Part shown: piece by piece, positions 25,861 to 35,430 of the stretch
How positions within the stretch are numbered: the first letter of the stretch is position 1
Layout of the letters: the number at the start of each line of letters is the position of its first letter
Source of the DNA: Clostridia bacterium
GTDB taxonomy: Bacteria > Bacillota > Clostridia > Oscillospirales > CAG-272
Length of the DNA stretch: 64,000 bases
NCBI GenBank assembly: GCA_017461385.1
Contig: JAFTXZ010000003.1
Coordinates: 210,392-274,391, forward strand
Reading direction: 5' to 3'
Notes under the pieces: generated by a model
Database searches by the model: none
What the model was told of the DNA's origin: nothing
The model's input: only the letters and a program-made list of their open reading frames with translations
Translations under genes and position numbers: made by a program

Positions 25861-26607
25861 TTATATTTCCAGTCTTATGAAAAGACCGTAGTGGTCACTG
25901 GGGTATTTGCCATTTATGGTTTCGTCGATTATTTTTAGGCTAAGAGGCTTTATTTTGTCATTTATGAAGCAATAATCAATGTGCGCATCGTTAACCGTGC
26001 CATATCCGTGATACGTTGTGCGCCTGTCATTTATGGTAACGCTATTTACGTCGGTGAAGTGCTTTGTCATTTCCTCGTAGCCTAGGCTTGTGGGGTACAT
26101 ATTGAAATCTCCGGTTACAAACGTTGGATTTTGTGAGATTTTTTCAGAATACTCGTAGATAAGATTCGCGCTATCCACTTGACCCTTGTCGCCGAAGCCA
26201 AAATGGGTATTCATATAGGTAAATACCTTTCCGCTTTCCTTGTGCTTTAGTATAACGTACTCACACATACGCCAGCAATTATATAGCTCATCCCAGCCAC
26301 GACTTTCCACCTCTGGAGTGTCGGAAAGCCAGAAGTAGCCTGTGTCAAGACATTCAAATTTATCTTTTTTCCAAAGAATTGGGGCAGATTCCAGCTCTTG
26401 CCTTGAACGATACTTGTTAAACATTTCGTAATCGGGATAAAATTTTGCGATTTCCTTTTCCCAAGGCACAGTAAATTCCTGAAAGCCGATTACGTCAGCG
26501 TCATATTTGCTGGTTATCTCTGCCAGGCGAGGGGCACGCTCAGTAATTGCGTTGCCGTCCTTATCATCACAGCATCTTATGTTAAAGCTTATTACCTTTA
26601 GTTCCAT
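25861..26607 (-). CDS. Endonuclease/exonuclease/phosphatase family protein
   Basis: The 248-residue protein has the EEP (DNase I-like) motifs in order: SFNIRC (7-12), IGFQEF with the metal Glu (about 41), THFGFGDKGQ, TGDFNMYP (about 168) and SDHYGLF (about 238, general base His). It has no signal peptide. Related proteins hydrolyse sugar phosphates, phospholipid heads or nucleic acids; the substrate is unknown. It lies in a short operon between a 57-residue gene and a lipoprotein gene. Confidence 0.85.
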   Translation of the reverse strand: MELKVISFNIRCCDDKDGNAITERAPRLAEITSKYDADVIGFQEFTVPWEKEIAKFYPDYEMFNKYRSRQELESAPILWKKDKFECLDTGYFWLSDTPEVESRGWDELYNCWRMCEYVILKHKESGKVFTYMNTHFGFGDKGQVDSANLIYEYSEKISQNPTFVTGDFNMYPTSLGYEEMTKHFTDVNSVTINDRRTTYHGYGTVNDAHIDYCFINDKIKPLSLKIIDETINGKYPSDHYGLFIRLEI

Positions 26608-26644
26608 AATAACCTCTTAAAAAATATCTGAAGATTTGTTTTAT

Positions 26645-26818
26645 TTAGTGATTCTCAATGCCCATCTTTATTTTCAAATCGCCATAGCTTTTGTCATATT
26701 GAGCCTTACTAATCGCACCTCTTTCAAGAAAGGAATCAAGAGTTGATTTCTGCGACAAAAATAACTGAAGCTTCTTTTCCTCTGCCGAAAGGGATTGCCA
26801 ATTTATCTCGTTTTCCAT
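26645..26818 (-). CDS. Small protein with SHOCT-like helices
   Basis: This 57-residue open frame begins MENEINWQSLSAEEKKLQLF and ends KIKMGIEN-His. It has AAGGTGTG before the ATG and a promoter at 26848-26876. The pattern LDSFLERGAISKAQYDKSYG resembles short SHOCT-type helical pairs (LKxLLDxGxITxEEF). It leads the EEP and lipoprotein genes. Coding status rests on the ribosome binding site, codon quality and position. Confidence 0.6.
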   Translation of the reverse strand: MENEINWQSLSAEEKKLQLFLSQKSTLDSFLERGAISKAQYDKSYGDLKIKMGIENH

Positions 26819-26847
26819 AGTTACACACCTTATTAAATACTAATAAT

Positions 26848-26876
26848 ATACTACCACAGTTAAGATATAAATTCAA
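26848..26876 (-). promoter_or_regulatory. Promoter of the small gene - EEP - lipoprotein operon
   Basis: TTGAAT (26871-26876), 17 bases, TAGTAT (26848-26853) on the minus strand. Confidence 0.6.
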
Positions 26877-26877
26877 C

Positions 26878-26905
26878 AAAAAAAGGCGAAATTTCCGCCT
26901 TTTTG
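26878..26905 (-). terminator. Terminator of the TRIC-type channel gene
   Basis: AAAAAGGCG-GAAATTT-CGCCTTTTT stem and T run on the minus strand. Confidence 0.85.
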
Positions 26906-26915
26906 AATTAATTGC

Positions 26916-27614
26916 TTATTTATGTATAAGCTCCCTTGAGCTTTCCTCTTGCTTATTCCTTACTTCGTCCTTCTCTGTCTTTGGAATTGGCAAATTCCAC
27001 TTAAAGGCAAAGGCAAGCATTCTTATTGAAAGTATGATTACAATAGCTATGACAACCGACAAAAGCTCGGGAATTTTTGTGTAGGTTAATGCGAAGAAAA
27101 CCGATGCGATAATTACAGGGATTAGATAAATATGCTTTTTGAACACCGACGGAATCTCTGCTGAGCAAATATCACGCAAGATTCCACCGCCAACGCCAGT
27201 TATACAGCCTGCAAAGGCGAGAATTACAAAGTCTGTTTTTCCACATTCGATTGCAACCTCAAGACCACTTACCACGAAGGAAGCAAGACCCAGCGAGTCG
27301 GTAAATTCAATTAAAAAGCTATGCTGATGCCTGTCGGCAAAGCGAGCAATTTTCTTAATAAAGCCAAGGTGATAGCAAATAAGGCAAACACCTATTGAAA
27401 CAAGGGCAAGATAATGCGCCTCACGGCTAACCAAAATATAAGGTGGAAGCTGACCTAGGGCTATATCTCGTATTGCTCCTCCACCAAAGCAGGTAAGAAG
27501 CGAAAACACAAGAGCGCCTATTATATCCGTACGCTTATGAATTGCATAAATAGTCGCCGATATAGTAAAGGAAACAGCTCCAACGTATTGAATTATTATT
27601 AAAAAGATATCCAC
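26916..27614 (-). CDS. Trimeric intracellular cation (TRIC) channel family protein
   Basis: The 232-residue membrane protein is built as two related halves of three helices each. The signature FGGGAIRDIALGQLPP (first half) is echoed by GVGGGILRDICSAEIPS (second half), as in the UPF0126/TRIC family, whose studied members conduct K+ or Na+. The start is the GTG at 27614, with GAAAGGG just before it; an in-frame TTG 48 bases earlier overlaps the promoter -10 region. It is monocistronic. Confidence 0.88.
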   Translation of the reverse strand: MDIFLIIIQYVGAVSFTISATIYAIHKRTDIIGALVFSLLTCFGGGAIRDIALGQLPPYILVSREAHYLALVSIGVCLICYHLGFIKKIARFADRHQHSFLIEFTDSLGLASFVVSGLEVAIECGKTDFVILAFAGCITGVGGGILRDICSAEIPSVFKKHIYLIPVIIASVFFALTYTKIPELLSVVIAIVIILSIRMLAFAFKWNLPIPKTEKDEVRNKQEESSRELIHK

Positions 27615-27653
27615 AAAGAAACCCTTTCTCAAACGTAATAAATTTCCATTTGC

Positions 27654-27682
27654 ATTATACAACAGGCACAGAAGTTTGTCAA
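27654..27682 (-). promoter_or_regulatory. Promoter of the TRIC-type channel gene
   Basis: TTGACA (27677-27682), 17 bases, TATAAT (27654-27659): a perfect consensus promoter on the minus strand. Confidence 0.85.
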
Positions 27683-27706
27683 GGAAAAGAAAAACGAGCA
27701 GAATTA

Positions 27707-27797
27707 GCGTGATACACTTAAGGACGTATCACGCAGCTAAATCCGTCAGAAAAAGAGATAACAAATCGGTTGTTCGCCGAAATGTTATCTCTTTTTG
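27707..27797 (-). terminator. Terminator of the surface-protein operon plus an extra hairpin
   Basis: At 27750-27797 AAAGAGATAACA pairs with TGTTATCTCTTT and has an inner TCGG/CCGA pair and flanking T run. A second hairpin at 27707-27734 (GCGTGATAC and GTATCACGC, 10-base loop) follows it on the minus strand and lacks a T run. Confidence 0.8.
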
Positions 27798-27811
27798 TTT
27801 GATTGGTTTGA

Positions 27812-30800
27812 TTAACCTACGTCGCTTGTACTAGCACCCTCGCTAGAGCAATTTGTATAGGTGGCGCTACCAGTACCTACGAAATAACCACTTGTTATTG
27901 AGTTACAGCATATGGTAGAAATTGTGCCTGAATATGTACAGTTTTCCAAAGTAGCGCTACGAGCGTAGCCGATAAGACCGCCGAGTGTTGCGTAGTTTGA
28001 GAAAACGCCACCAACACCACAGGATGAGTCACAATTTACAAGTGTGACTGAGGAGGCTGAATAACCAATTAATCCACCAGAATAGGTTGTATTAATTGCC
28101 TCATCAGTTACGTCATCAGCTGTGCTTGATACGCAAGCAGATGAACCACTTATAATATCTACGTTGTCTAAGTATACTTCGCAATCAGACAATACATAGC
28201 CTACAAGCAGACCAGTATAATATGTTTCATAATCATACGAATTACATACAACTGAAGCACATCCCTGGAAGGTCAAATTATAAACCTTACATGATCCACG
28301 CGCAGTTTCAAATAAGCCAAATGTGTCGCCGTTTTTGTACCCATCAGTATCATCCGAGCCGTACATGCCTATAATCTTATAGCCGTTACCCTGTAGGACA
28401 CCGTTAAAGCTTGGAATTGGAACCCAAGGAGAATCCTGTAATTCGATATCATTAAGTAGCATATAGGAGCCCTGAGAAACCTTTTCAAGGTCTGCACGGG
28501 TTTTAATGTAGGTGTAATCCTCGTAAACCTGCTTCCATACAGCAGTAAAGGTAGCATCGCCCTCGTATAGATAGATATCGCCTGACTCTATGATTTCGCC
28601 CTGCTCATCTATCCAGTGGCTGAATGTGTAGTATTCTGTGTGTGTTGTTCTTGTAGGAGTTGGCAACTGAATTGGGAAGCCGAACACTGCTTCGATTGAC
28701 TCAATTGCTTCGCCGTCTGGAACGCTGAAGGAGGCTGTATATCTTGGAGCGATTGCGTAAGCGTCAGGGGCTACGTAAAGCTCAAAGGATATATAGCTTA
28801 CCACACTGTCGTTTTCGTAAACGTCTAGTGGTGAGGTGAGTGTAAGGTCAATGTTTTCCAATAAATCCATAGATTTAACGGCAAGCTTGCCCTCTCTGAT
28901 TTCAATGTAGTCGTTGTCCTCAATAGACCAAGCAAGCTCATAACCCAATGTGGAGCTTGTTATGCTCATTGGAGTTTCAAATGCTGGAATTTGCAATCTA
29001 AAATCCTCAGAGGTGTTAGGCTTTAGCTCTGTAAAGGACTTAAGCTTTAATGCTTCTCTATCGCTATCAAAGCCAAGGCTTTCGTGCTCATCGTATAGAT
29101 AAACAGTGCTTGCGCTATTGAATGCGTCGTAGAGAGTATTTAGATTTCTCTTTGTAAAGATATTATCGTTTCCACCGATATCTAGATAGTCGATTGCCTC
29201 GAATCTTGCAATTGAATAGATTTCGCTTGAGCCAGCGAAGTCTGTGATTGTATTTCCATACATATCCAAATACTCAAGCTCGTTCATATCAGGTAGAAGC
29301 TCAACAGAGCTTACAACAACGTTTCTCATTGAAAGAACCTTTAGCACGTTGTCATTAAAGCCTGTAAAGGAGTTTTCAAACGTGCTGCTGTTGCTTGTTG
29401 TATCTAGATACAAGTGTGTCAACTGCTTAGCAGAAGCAGAAAGATGAGAAAGATTTACTGAAGTAATATCGTTACCTGAAAGGTTAACGTAGATATAGTT
29501 TCTCTTTCCTGCAAGTGGAGATAGATCTGTTGAGAGGTTTGAATTCTCAAGAGAGAGGTACTTCATAGCTGACATATTTGACATAATGGAAGGATATTTT
29601 CCTAAATCAACATTGTCGGCATAGAAAGCGATAAGATCGCCTAGCTGGTCAAGATTTCCAAGGTTGAGAGGCATACCATTTGTAGAAGCGCTGAAGTCGT
29701 ACTCCTCATTTGTGGTAAATGGATTGTTAGAAATATCAAGATACTTTAGCGAATCACGAAGATTATAAATATAACCAATATTATCCTTGTAATCAAGCAC
29801 TTGTAGCTTGCCGTCTACTTCTTGTGCAGGCTTACCTAAAACGTAAGAAGGAAGCTTACAGCTAGCAAGCTCTAGTCTTTCAAGGGAGGTCATTTCCTCA
29901 AGGAATGAAAGATCAGATATTGGTTTTCCTGAAAGCGTAAGAGTTTTAAGGCTCTTAAGAGTTGACAACGTTTCGGTAAGGTCAGCCTCGGAAACGTCTT
30001 GATTGTTAGAAAGAGTTAGCTTTACTAGATTTGTTTGATTCTTAACCTTTCTTACAAAGCCGATTTGGTTATTGTCAGCGTAAAGCTCTGTCAAGCCAGT
30101 GAAGCTTTCAAGCTTTTCAAGCATCGTTAGGTCAACAACCTTATTCTCTGCATAAAGCTCAGAGGGAGCTGCAGTTGCAACGATTGAGTCAAGAATGCCA
30201 AGGGAGTCAATTTTGTTGCTCGAAATGTTTAGAATATTCAGCTTTGTTAGGTCAGAAAGAAGCTCTAGGCTGTCAATTTCGTTGTTATTGAGATATAGAA
30301 TTCTCAAGTCAACGAGCTTGTATAGGAAGTCAACGCTAGTAAGCTTATTGTCGCCTAGATATAGTGCCTTAACGGAGGTTAGATCCTTTAGTGGCTTAAC
30401 GTCTGTGATTTGGTTTTCTTGAAGCCTTAGCTCCTTGATTGCGGAAAGCTTGGAAAGAGTAGATATATCATCGAGCTTATTGTCGGCTAGTGATAGATAT
30501 GTCAAAAATTCACAAGAGCCAACCTCTGAAATTGCACTTGAGGTGAGCTGGTTATGTGAAAGCTCAAGCTTTTGAACAAATGGAGTATTTGAAAGTAGTG
30601 ATACGTCGGTTAGATTGTTATCATTTAGGTATAGCTCAAGAATTGTAGGATAGTTTGTGTCTGGATCTAGTAAGCCAGATAGGCTGGATAGCTTATTTCC
30701 AGATAGGTCAACAACCTTTATTCTCTTGATATTCTTAAGCAAGGCAATGCCTGTGTCGGTTATCTGCTCTAGCTCGCAATTGCTTGCAATCAATACCTCA

Positions 30801-32866
30801 AGATTTGATAGTGAGGATATTGGAGTTAGATCATCAATTTTTGTCAAGCCTGAAATGTTGAGATAACGAAGATTTTCGCAATATTGAAGACCGAACAAAC
30901 TTTCGATATCGGGGTAATCGGAAAGGTCAAGAGAAACTCTTGTTGTTTCCTTACAAACGCCTATGCTCAATTGATTAACGTCAAATTCTGTAAGCAAAGC
31001 ATCATAAAGAGCACCATCGATATTAACGTCTCTTACCAGATTTTCGTTAGTTGTTTCAATAGTAACCTCGTAGTTGAGGGAAAGATTTTTATTAGCACCA
31101 TAGGTTACGTTTATAGTAACTATTAAGGAGTCGCCATTAATTGCTCCCTGGTCTATCTTTATTACGTTATTGTTGATAACTGCGATTGAATTATCGCCAG
31201 ATGACCAAGTTATAGCTGATCCGTATATCTGATCGTCGGACCAGAATGTGTAGCCGTCGCTTACTGTTCTTGAAACCTTCTTTGAAACCTCGTTTATAAT
31301 GTAAGCACGAACCTCTTCCTCAGTAACCTCGGTAAGTGTGATTCCATCAAAATAGATTCTTCCATCACCCTCGAGTGGTGTTCCGTTAAAGGTTAATACT
31401 GCAACAAGGTCAACAACCTGAGGCTCTGTTCCTCTCTTAATTTGAGAGATATGAGTATCCACGCCGTCCTTATTTATGAACCATTCAAGACGAATCTCGT
31501 AAGGGTCGCTTGAACGAATGTCGTCGTTTGTTACCTTTCTAGGTAAACGAAGATCGGTTGTGATTTCTGTACCAATATATCCCTTTAGGTAAGCTTCAAT
31601 TTCTGACTTAGCAGGAGTCTTGAACTTGCCGGTGGTTTTATATGGTATTTCAAGCACGTAATAGGATTCCTCAATTCCGTTTTGGTAAACGGTGATTTTC
31701 GCCTTCATAACAAATGAGGATTCATAAGCTGGCTGTGAATACTCACCCTTTGAGTTCAAAATGCTCTCGTTGGTGGATTCCCAGCTAACCTTTGCGATGT
31801 ACCCATTTCCAAAGCCTATATCATATAAGGTCTTTAGAACTTGATTTGAGGAAACGTATGAGTTTGGAGATAAATGATCAGATGAAACCTTTCCTACGAA
31901 ATATTTCATTGCGTCTGTCATTTCATCGGATTCAAATTTAGCGATGTAAATTTGATTTTTAGTAACGGGTGTTGTAAAGTCAGCCTCTACAAGCTCGCCA
32001 TTATTGTTTGAAACCATCCAGCGTCCGTTTTTAAGTCCGTTAGCGTCGTTTAACACAGGTGCCATAGTGAACACCTCGCCAACAGGAACTAGGAAGCTCT
32101 TTAGCTTGCTTCCGTTTTGGTTGAAGAAAACTAGCTCTGCCTTGTTACCCAAAACGTCGCCAAGCTCTGCAACGTGTCTTAACACGCTAACTGCGTCGTC
32201 AATGCCGAGCTTTCCGTTAGGATAAGCATCAGCTATTTTTAGATTAAAGTCTGTTACCTCAAAGTCTAGCTTCAAGCCAACCTCGTATCTTAGCATATAA
32301 ACAGCGTCGGTTTCGTTTACCTTGCCATCAAGGTTAAAATCACCTGCTCTATATATGTTTAGCTTGTGCCCGTTAAATGTGAAAGGAACGGCGCTTGATG
32401 CTCCACTTGCGTTTAAGCTTGACAAGCTATTGTCGAAGCTACCATCAAGAGCAAGAAGCGTATATGCACCACTTGCAAGATAGTCGTTTACCTTGAAGGA
32501 AATGTCAACTAAATTAAGCTTGCTATTTAGATTGCTTCCGTTTGCAAAGGTGATAATTATTTCGCCCTCTGTGCTTGAGTTGATAACTGTATCAACGACT
32601 GAGTTAGGGTTCTGCATACAGCTTACGAGAGTTAAGGCTTCCTTGTCGTAAACAAGCTTGACACTCATAGAGCAAACGTTTGATTTTTCTTTTATGAATA
32701 GAGTTGTTTTGAAAACTTCACCCTGCTCAACCTGAACAGGATTGTAAGAAAGAACTGCCTTTTGCTGAGATGTGTTATCTGCGAATGCAACTAGACATAG
32801 GCAAGATGACAAAACAATTATGGAAAGAGCTATAAGGAAATATTGTAAAAATTTATTCTTCATCAT
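27812..32866 (-). CDS. Giant secreted cohesin-dockerin-LRR surface protein
   Basis: The 1684-residue protein is exported (signal peptide 1-29, AFA-D). In order it has a cohesin-like beta-sandwich (about 36-172), a type I dockerin with two calcium loops (about 174-236, FNLDGKVNETDAVYMLRY and YPNGKLGIDDAVSVLRHV), Ig-like repeats, and a long internalin-type leucine-rich region (about 650-1200, LTSVDFLYKL type). An InlB B-repeat with YTFSHWIDEQGE follows, then GLUG-like repeats to the end. No LPXTG or SLH anchor is seen, so attachment may go through the dockerin. Likely roles are scaffold building or host/fibre adhesion. It is the last and largest gene of a three-gene operon. Confidence 0.85.
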   Translation of the reverse strand: MMKNKFLQYFLIALSIIVLSSCLCLVAFADNTSQQKAVLSYNPVQVEQGEVFKTTLFIKEKSNVCSMSVKLVYDKEALTLVSCMQNPNSVVDTVINSSTEGEIIITFANGSNLNSKLNLVDISFKVNDYLASGAYTLLALDGSFDNSLSSLNASGASSAVPFTFNGHKLNIYRAGDFNLDGKVNETDAVYMLRYEVGLKLDFEVTDFNLKIADAYPNGKLGIDDAVSVLRHVAELGDVLGNKAELVFFNQNGSKLKSFLVPVGEVFTMAPVLNDANGLKNGRWMVSNNNGELVEADFTTPVTKNQIYIAKFESDEMTDAMKYFVGKVSSDHLSPNSYVSSNQVLKTLYDIGFGNGYIAKVSWESTNESILNSKGEYSQPAYESSFVMKAKITVYQNGIEESYYVLEIPYKTTGKFKTPAKSEIEAYLKGYIGTEITTDLRLPRKVTNDDIRSSDPYEIRLEWFINKDGVDTHISQIKRGTEPQVVDLVAVLTFNGTPLEGDGRIYFDGITLTEVTEEEVRAYIINEVSKKVSRTVSDGYTFWSDDQIYGSAITWSSGDNSIAVINNNVIKIDQGAINGDSLIVTINVTYGANKNLSLNYEVTIETTNENLVRDVNIDGALYDALLTEFDVNQLSIGVCKETTRVSLDLSDYPDIESLFGLQYCENLRYLNISGLTKIDDLTPISSLSNLEVLIASNCELEQITDTGIALLKNIKRIKVVDLSGNKLSSLSGLLDPDTNYPTILELYLNDNNLTDVSLLSNTPFVQKLELSHNQLTSSAISEVGSCEFLTYLSLADNKLDDISTLSKLSAIKELRLQENQITDVKPLKDLTSVKALYLGDNKLTSVDFLYKLVDLRILYLNNNEIDSLELLSDLTKLNILNISSNKIDSLGILDSIVATAAPSELYAENKVVDLTMLEKLESFTGLTELYADNNQIGFVRKVKNQTNLVKLTLSNNQDVSEADLTETLSTLKSLKTLTLSGKPISDLSFLEEMTSLERLELASCKLPSYVLGKPAQEVDGKLQVLDYKDNIGYIYNLRDSLKYLDISNNPFTTNEEYDFSASTNGMPLNLGNLDQLGDLIAFYADNVDLGKYPSIMSNMSAMKYLSLENSNLSTDLSPLAGKRNYIYVNLSGNDITSVNLSHLSASAKQLTHLYLDTTSNSSTFENSFTGFNDNVLKVLSMRNVVVSSVELLPDMNELEYLDMYGNTITDFAGSSEIYSIARFEAIDYLDIGGNDNIFTKRNLNTLYDAFNSASTVYLYDEHESLGFDSDREALKLKSFTELKPNTSEDFRLQIPAFETPMSITSSTLGYELAWSIEDNDYIEIREGKLAVKSMDLLENIDLTLTSPLDVYENDSVVSYISFELYVAPDAYAIAPRYTASFSVPDGEAIESIEAVFGFPIQLPTPTRTTHTEYYTFSHWIDEQGEIIESGDIYLYEGDATFTAVWKQVYEDYTYIKTRADLEKVSQGSYMLLNDIELQDSPWVPIPSFNGVLQGNGYKIIGMYGSDDTDGYKNGDTFGLFETARGSCKVYNLTFQGCASVVCNSYDYETYYTGLLVGYVLSDCEVYLDNVDIISGSSACVSSTADDVTDEAINTTYSGGLIGYSASSVTLVNCDSSCGVGGVFSNYATLGGLIGYARSATLENCTYSGTISTICCNSITSGYFVGTGSATYTNCSSEGASTSDVG

Positions 32867-32877
32867 CTATTTCCTCC

Positions 32878-33816
32878 TTAGTCCATTTTTGGCAAGAGCT
32901 TATTTTTATAAGCCTCAACTAGAGCCTCTTCTGTGAAAAAGCCATCCATAAATTCGGACTCTGGAACAAGCTCGCCATTGCCCCAATGCTCGGTGTATGT
33001 AGCACCGTTCATCACAACTTGTCTGCAGTTTCCTTGAATAGTAGCAAGTAAGCAGTAAACGTCTGTTCCTGTGGATACCCATTCTCCGTCCTTTTGAATT
33101 TGAACGTCGCATTTTAGTGGTAAATATACAGTGTATTCTACAACTCTCCATGCGTATGGAGCACCATTAGAATTGAAATATACGGCATCAAAGGTTTTTT
33201 CAGTGGTTTGCTGTGTTTCGGAAAACTCTGTAGTTTTTACGTTAACGTCAGCAGTGCTGGACAATTTTGAGGTGATTTTTGAGCCAACCTCTGCCCAGTA
33301 AAGATCCTTCATACCTGCACCAACCTTAGCCTCAATTTCGGCAACGACTGACGCCTCGGTGCTAACACTGGCACCGCTTTCAACCTTTAATGAGTATGTT
33401 GTCTTAACTATGTATTTGATGCTGTTTGCAGTATCAAAATTTGATTGAATAGAATTATCTGCATTTTTACAAGGACTACTTTCCATAATCAAGCCGTATG
33501 AGTAGTCTACTGGATCGTAATATATTAATCTTGTAGTGCCAGATTCATCAAAAACAGGATCTGTAATTGGTTGGTCTGAATATGTAATATATTCGTACCA
33601 TTCCTTGTTTGGATTGGAATTTATGCTTGTGCTTGAGGATAAATCCTCAGGATATTTTCCATCTATAACCATTTCACCAAGAGAGGGCTTTTCGTAGCTT
33701 GGCGTATAGCCAGTTAGCCAACCACTCTCGTTTATAGCAGAAATAGTTATCGCTAGTATCATAACAACTACTAGAGCTATGGAAACAATGCTAATAATTA
33801 GCTTGCTTTTCTTCAT
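32878..33816 (-). CDS. Membrane-anchored or secreted protein with aerolysin-like beta-hairpin pattern
   Basis: The 312-residue protein has an N-terminal hydrophobic segment (5-27) that is either a signal peptide or an anchor. From about 135 to 215 it has a Ser/Thr-rich alternating stretch (SLKVESGASVSTEASVVAEI, later TTEFSETQQTTEKTFDAVYF). This resembles the amphipathic insertion region of aerolysin/ETX-MTX2 pore-forming proteins. That reading is an inference from pattern alone. It lies between two cohesin-bearing surface genes (12 and 11 base gaps), so it is probably part of the same surface complex. No dockerin is present. Confidence 0.7.
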   Translation of the reverse strand: MKKSKLIISIVSIALVVVMILAITISAINESGWLTGYTPSYEKPSLGEMVIDGKYPEDLSSSTSINSNPNKEWYEYITYSDQPITDPVFDESGTTRLIYYDPVDYSYGLIMESSPCKNADNSIQSNFDTANSIKYIVKTTYSLKVESGASVSTEASVVAEIEAKVGAGMKDLYWAEVGSKITSKLSSTADVNVKTTEFSETQQTTEKTFDAVYFNSNGAPYAWRVVEYTVYLPLKCDVQIQKDGEWVSTGTDVYCLLATIQGNCRQVVMNGATYTEHWGNGELVPESEFMDGFFTEEALVEAYKNKLLPKMD

Positions 33817-33828
33817 TGATTTCTCCCC

Positions 33829-34731
33829 TTACTTAAAAATAACTGTTGAGCTTGTGGTTGTAGTATCTGCTGTGTGTTGCTCTTGATTTGAAATTTCAGT
33901 AGCTCCGTTGACAGCTACTGTCAAGGAGGTTGCATCGTAGCTTGACAATAGAATTTCAAATTCAAGCTCGATTATATCAGCACACACGGTTTTGTTTGCG
34001 CTACTTGCATAGGCTAAGTTAATTTTGCCATCTGCGCCCTCTGTTAAGCTTCCTGTTTGAGAATCCTTCTCTGGATTAACCATAGGAGTATATACGCTTA
34101 GCTCGTTGTTGTAGTTAACAAGCTTAAGCATATTTTTGTCATAGCTTATGCTAAGACTAAAGGCGCACAAGGAAACGCTTCCATCAAGAGATAGCTTGAT
34201 TTTTACAGTATCTCCCACTGAGCCCGTTGTGCTAGATAGCTTAAATACGTTTGAGCTATCGCTATAAACGGCAACCACATCCTCGCTTTTTGTAACATTT
34301 GTGTAAACACCATTCCAACCGATAAAATCGGCACCGGTTTTTTGTGGAGCGCTCGGTGCTTGTGCGCTGTTGCCCTCGATAACCTCTACTGAGGATATCA
34401 CAGAGCCGTCTTCATTCTTAAATGTAACGGTATGCTTTATTGCGTTAGGGTCTGGCACGAAGGTGGCAGTTATTTCTGTATCTGCCGTAATACAATCGAA
34501 GCTAGAATCCCAGCCGTTGAACAAATAACCATTTCTTGTTGGGTTGCTTGGGGCTTGCGCTCCTGCACCACTATCTACCTCTTGCTCAGATAGAATAGCC
34601 CCGTTGTAGTTCTTAAATACAACGGTATATTTTTCTGGTGCTTCTCCGCCACCACCACAGCTACAAACTGTGAGGACAATAAGCAAGGACACAAGAAAAA
34701 TAGTTGTGATTTTTAATAGATTTGCTTTCAT
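33829..34731 (-). CDS. Cohesin-bearing lipoprotein with two InlB B-repeats
   Basis: The 300-residue protein has a lipobox (LTVCSCGGGG, Cys near 25), two InlB-type B-repeats (about 35-85 and 95-150, GYLFNGWDSSF and GADFIGWNGVY), and a C-terminal cohesin-like domain (about 160-290, CAFSLSISYDKNMLKLV). As a membrane-anchored cohesin it could tether dockerin proteins such as the product of 27812-32866. The start at 34731 has GGAGGAG directly upstream; an in-frame TTG overlaps that site. It is the first gene of the operon. Confidence 0.82.
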   Translation of the reverse strand: MKANLLKITTIFLVSLLIVLTVCSCGGGGEAPEKYTVVFKNYNGAILSEQEVDSGAGAQAPSNPTRNGYLFNGWDSSFDCITADTEITATFVPDPNAIKHTVTFKNEDGSVISSVEVIEGNSAQAPSAPQKTGADFIGWNGVYTNVTKSEDVVAVYSDSSNVFKLSSTTGSVGDTVKIKLSLDGSVSLCAFSLSISYDKNMLKLVNYNNELSVYTPMVNPEKDSQTGSLTEGADGKINLAYASSANKTVCADIIELEFEILLSSYDATSLTVAVNGATEISNQEQHTADTTTTSSTVIFK

Positions 34732-34762
34732 TTTCTCCTCCAAAAAATTAAATTATAATATT

Positions 34763-34791
34763 ATTTTAACAAAATATACCTAGTTTGTCAA
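34763..34791 (-). promoter_or_regulatory. Promoter of the cohesin/dockerin surface operon
   Basis: TTGACA (34786-34791), 17 bases, TAAAAT (34763-34768) on the minus strand, divergent from an XRE regulator gene. Confidence 0.8.
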
Positions 34792-34859
34792 TTGCTGGTA
34801 TCATTTTGATAATGTAATATCTAAAGGGTTAGTGTAAAATAGCCTTGGAAGGTGATAAA

Positions 34860-35147
34860 ATGATAGCAGACAAAATAAAGCTCCTTCGAGAAAGAAACGA
34901 ATGGACACAGACGGAGCTTGCTAAAAAACTGGGGATAACTCGCTCTGGAGTAAATGCTTGGGAAATGGGAATATCTATTCCTTCTACCCAATACATAGTT
35001 GAGCTTTCTCTCTTGTTTAATGTTTCAGCAGATTTCCTTTTAGGGATAAAGAATACAGCAAGCGTGCCAGTTGATGGACTAACCGATAAGGAAATTGTAT
35101 CGATTATGGAAATAATCGCATGCTATAAAGAGAACAAGATGAAGTAA
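34860..35147 (+). CDS. XRE-family transcriptional regulator
   Basis: The 95-residue protein is a Cro/CI-type helix-turn-helix (residues 1-62, WTQTELAKKLGITRSGVNAW then FNVSADFLLGI) with a short C-terminal helix. I start at the ATG 34860, preceded by GGAAGGTG; an in-frame TTG lies within that ribosome site. It is divergent from the surface-protein operon and may control it. A terminator follows. Confidence 0.85.
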   Translation: MIADKIKLLRERNEWTQTELAKKLGITRSGVNAWEMGISIPSTQYIVELSLLFNVSADFLLGIKNTASVPVDGLTDKEIVSIMEIIACYKENKMK

Positions 35148-35186
35148 AAGATAACATGTAGGTGCAAACATAAAAGCAAATAATAA

Positions 35187-35213
35187 AAACGAGCAGATTT
35201 CTCTGCTCGTTTT
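35187..35213 (+). terminator. Terminator of the XRE gene
   Basis: ACGAGCAGA-TTTC-TCTGCTCGT stem followed by TTTTG; A run on the other side makes it usable in both directions. Confidence 0.85.
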
Positions 35214-35224
35214 GTTGTGTCAAC

Positions 35225-35425
35225 GAAAAAGGCGCTAACCGAAGTTAACGCCTAAAAACGCAAACTCCGATAGTCGCCAAACTAGTCCGTGTAAGGTGTG
35301 ATATCACTTTCTGCACAGAAGGAATTTGCATTTTTATCAAACTCAATTGTGCAGGCACGACAAAAAAGGGTATAAATCCCCCATTAGAAATCACACCTGA
35401 AAATTAATATTAAACTAGTTTGGCG
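35225..35425 (-). ncRNA. Structured small RNA with own promoter and terminator (6S-like rod; identity unproven)
   Basis: On the minus strand a transcript of about 200 bases would begin near 35425. A perfect 12-bp closing stem joins CGCCAAACTAGT at both ends (35414-35425 and 35275-35286). After an internal loop comes AGGTGTGAT/ATCACACCT, then a large asymmetric bubble with a GGG-loop-CCC hairpin, then CTGCACA/TGTGCAG with a further inner stem. After the closing stem a terminator follows with a UUCG tetraloop (35231-35252) and five T. No reading frame is present. The long rod with a central bubble and closing stem recalls 6S RNA (ssrS), but I see no decisive sequence motif. Confidence 0.6.
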
Positions 35426-35430
35426 AGTAT

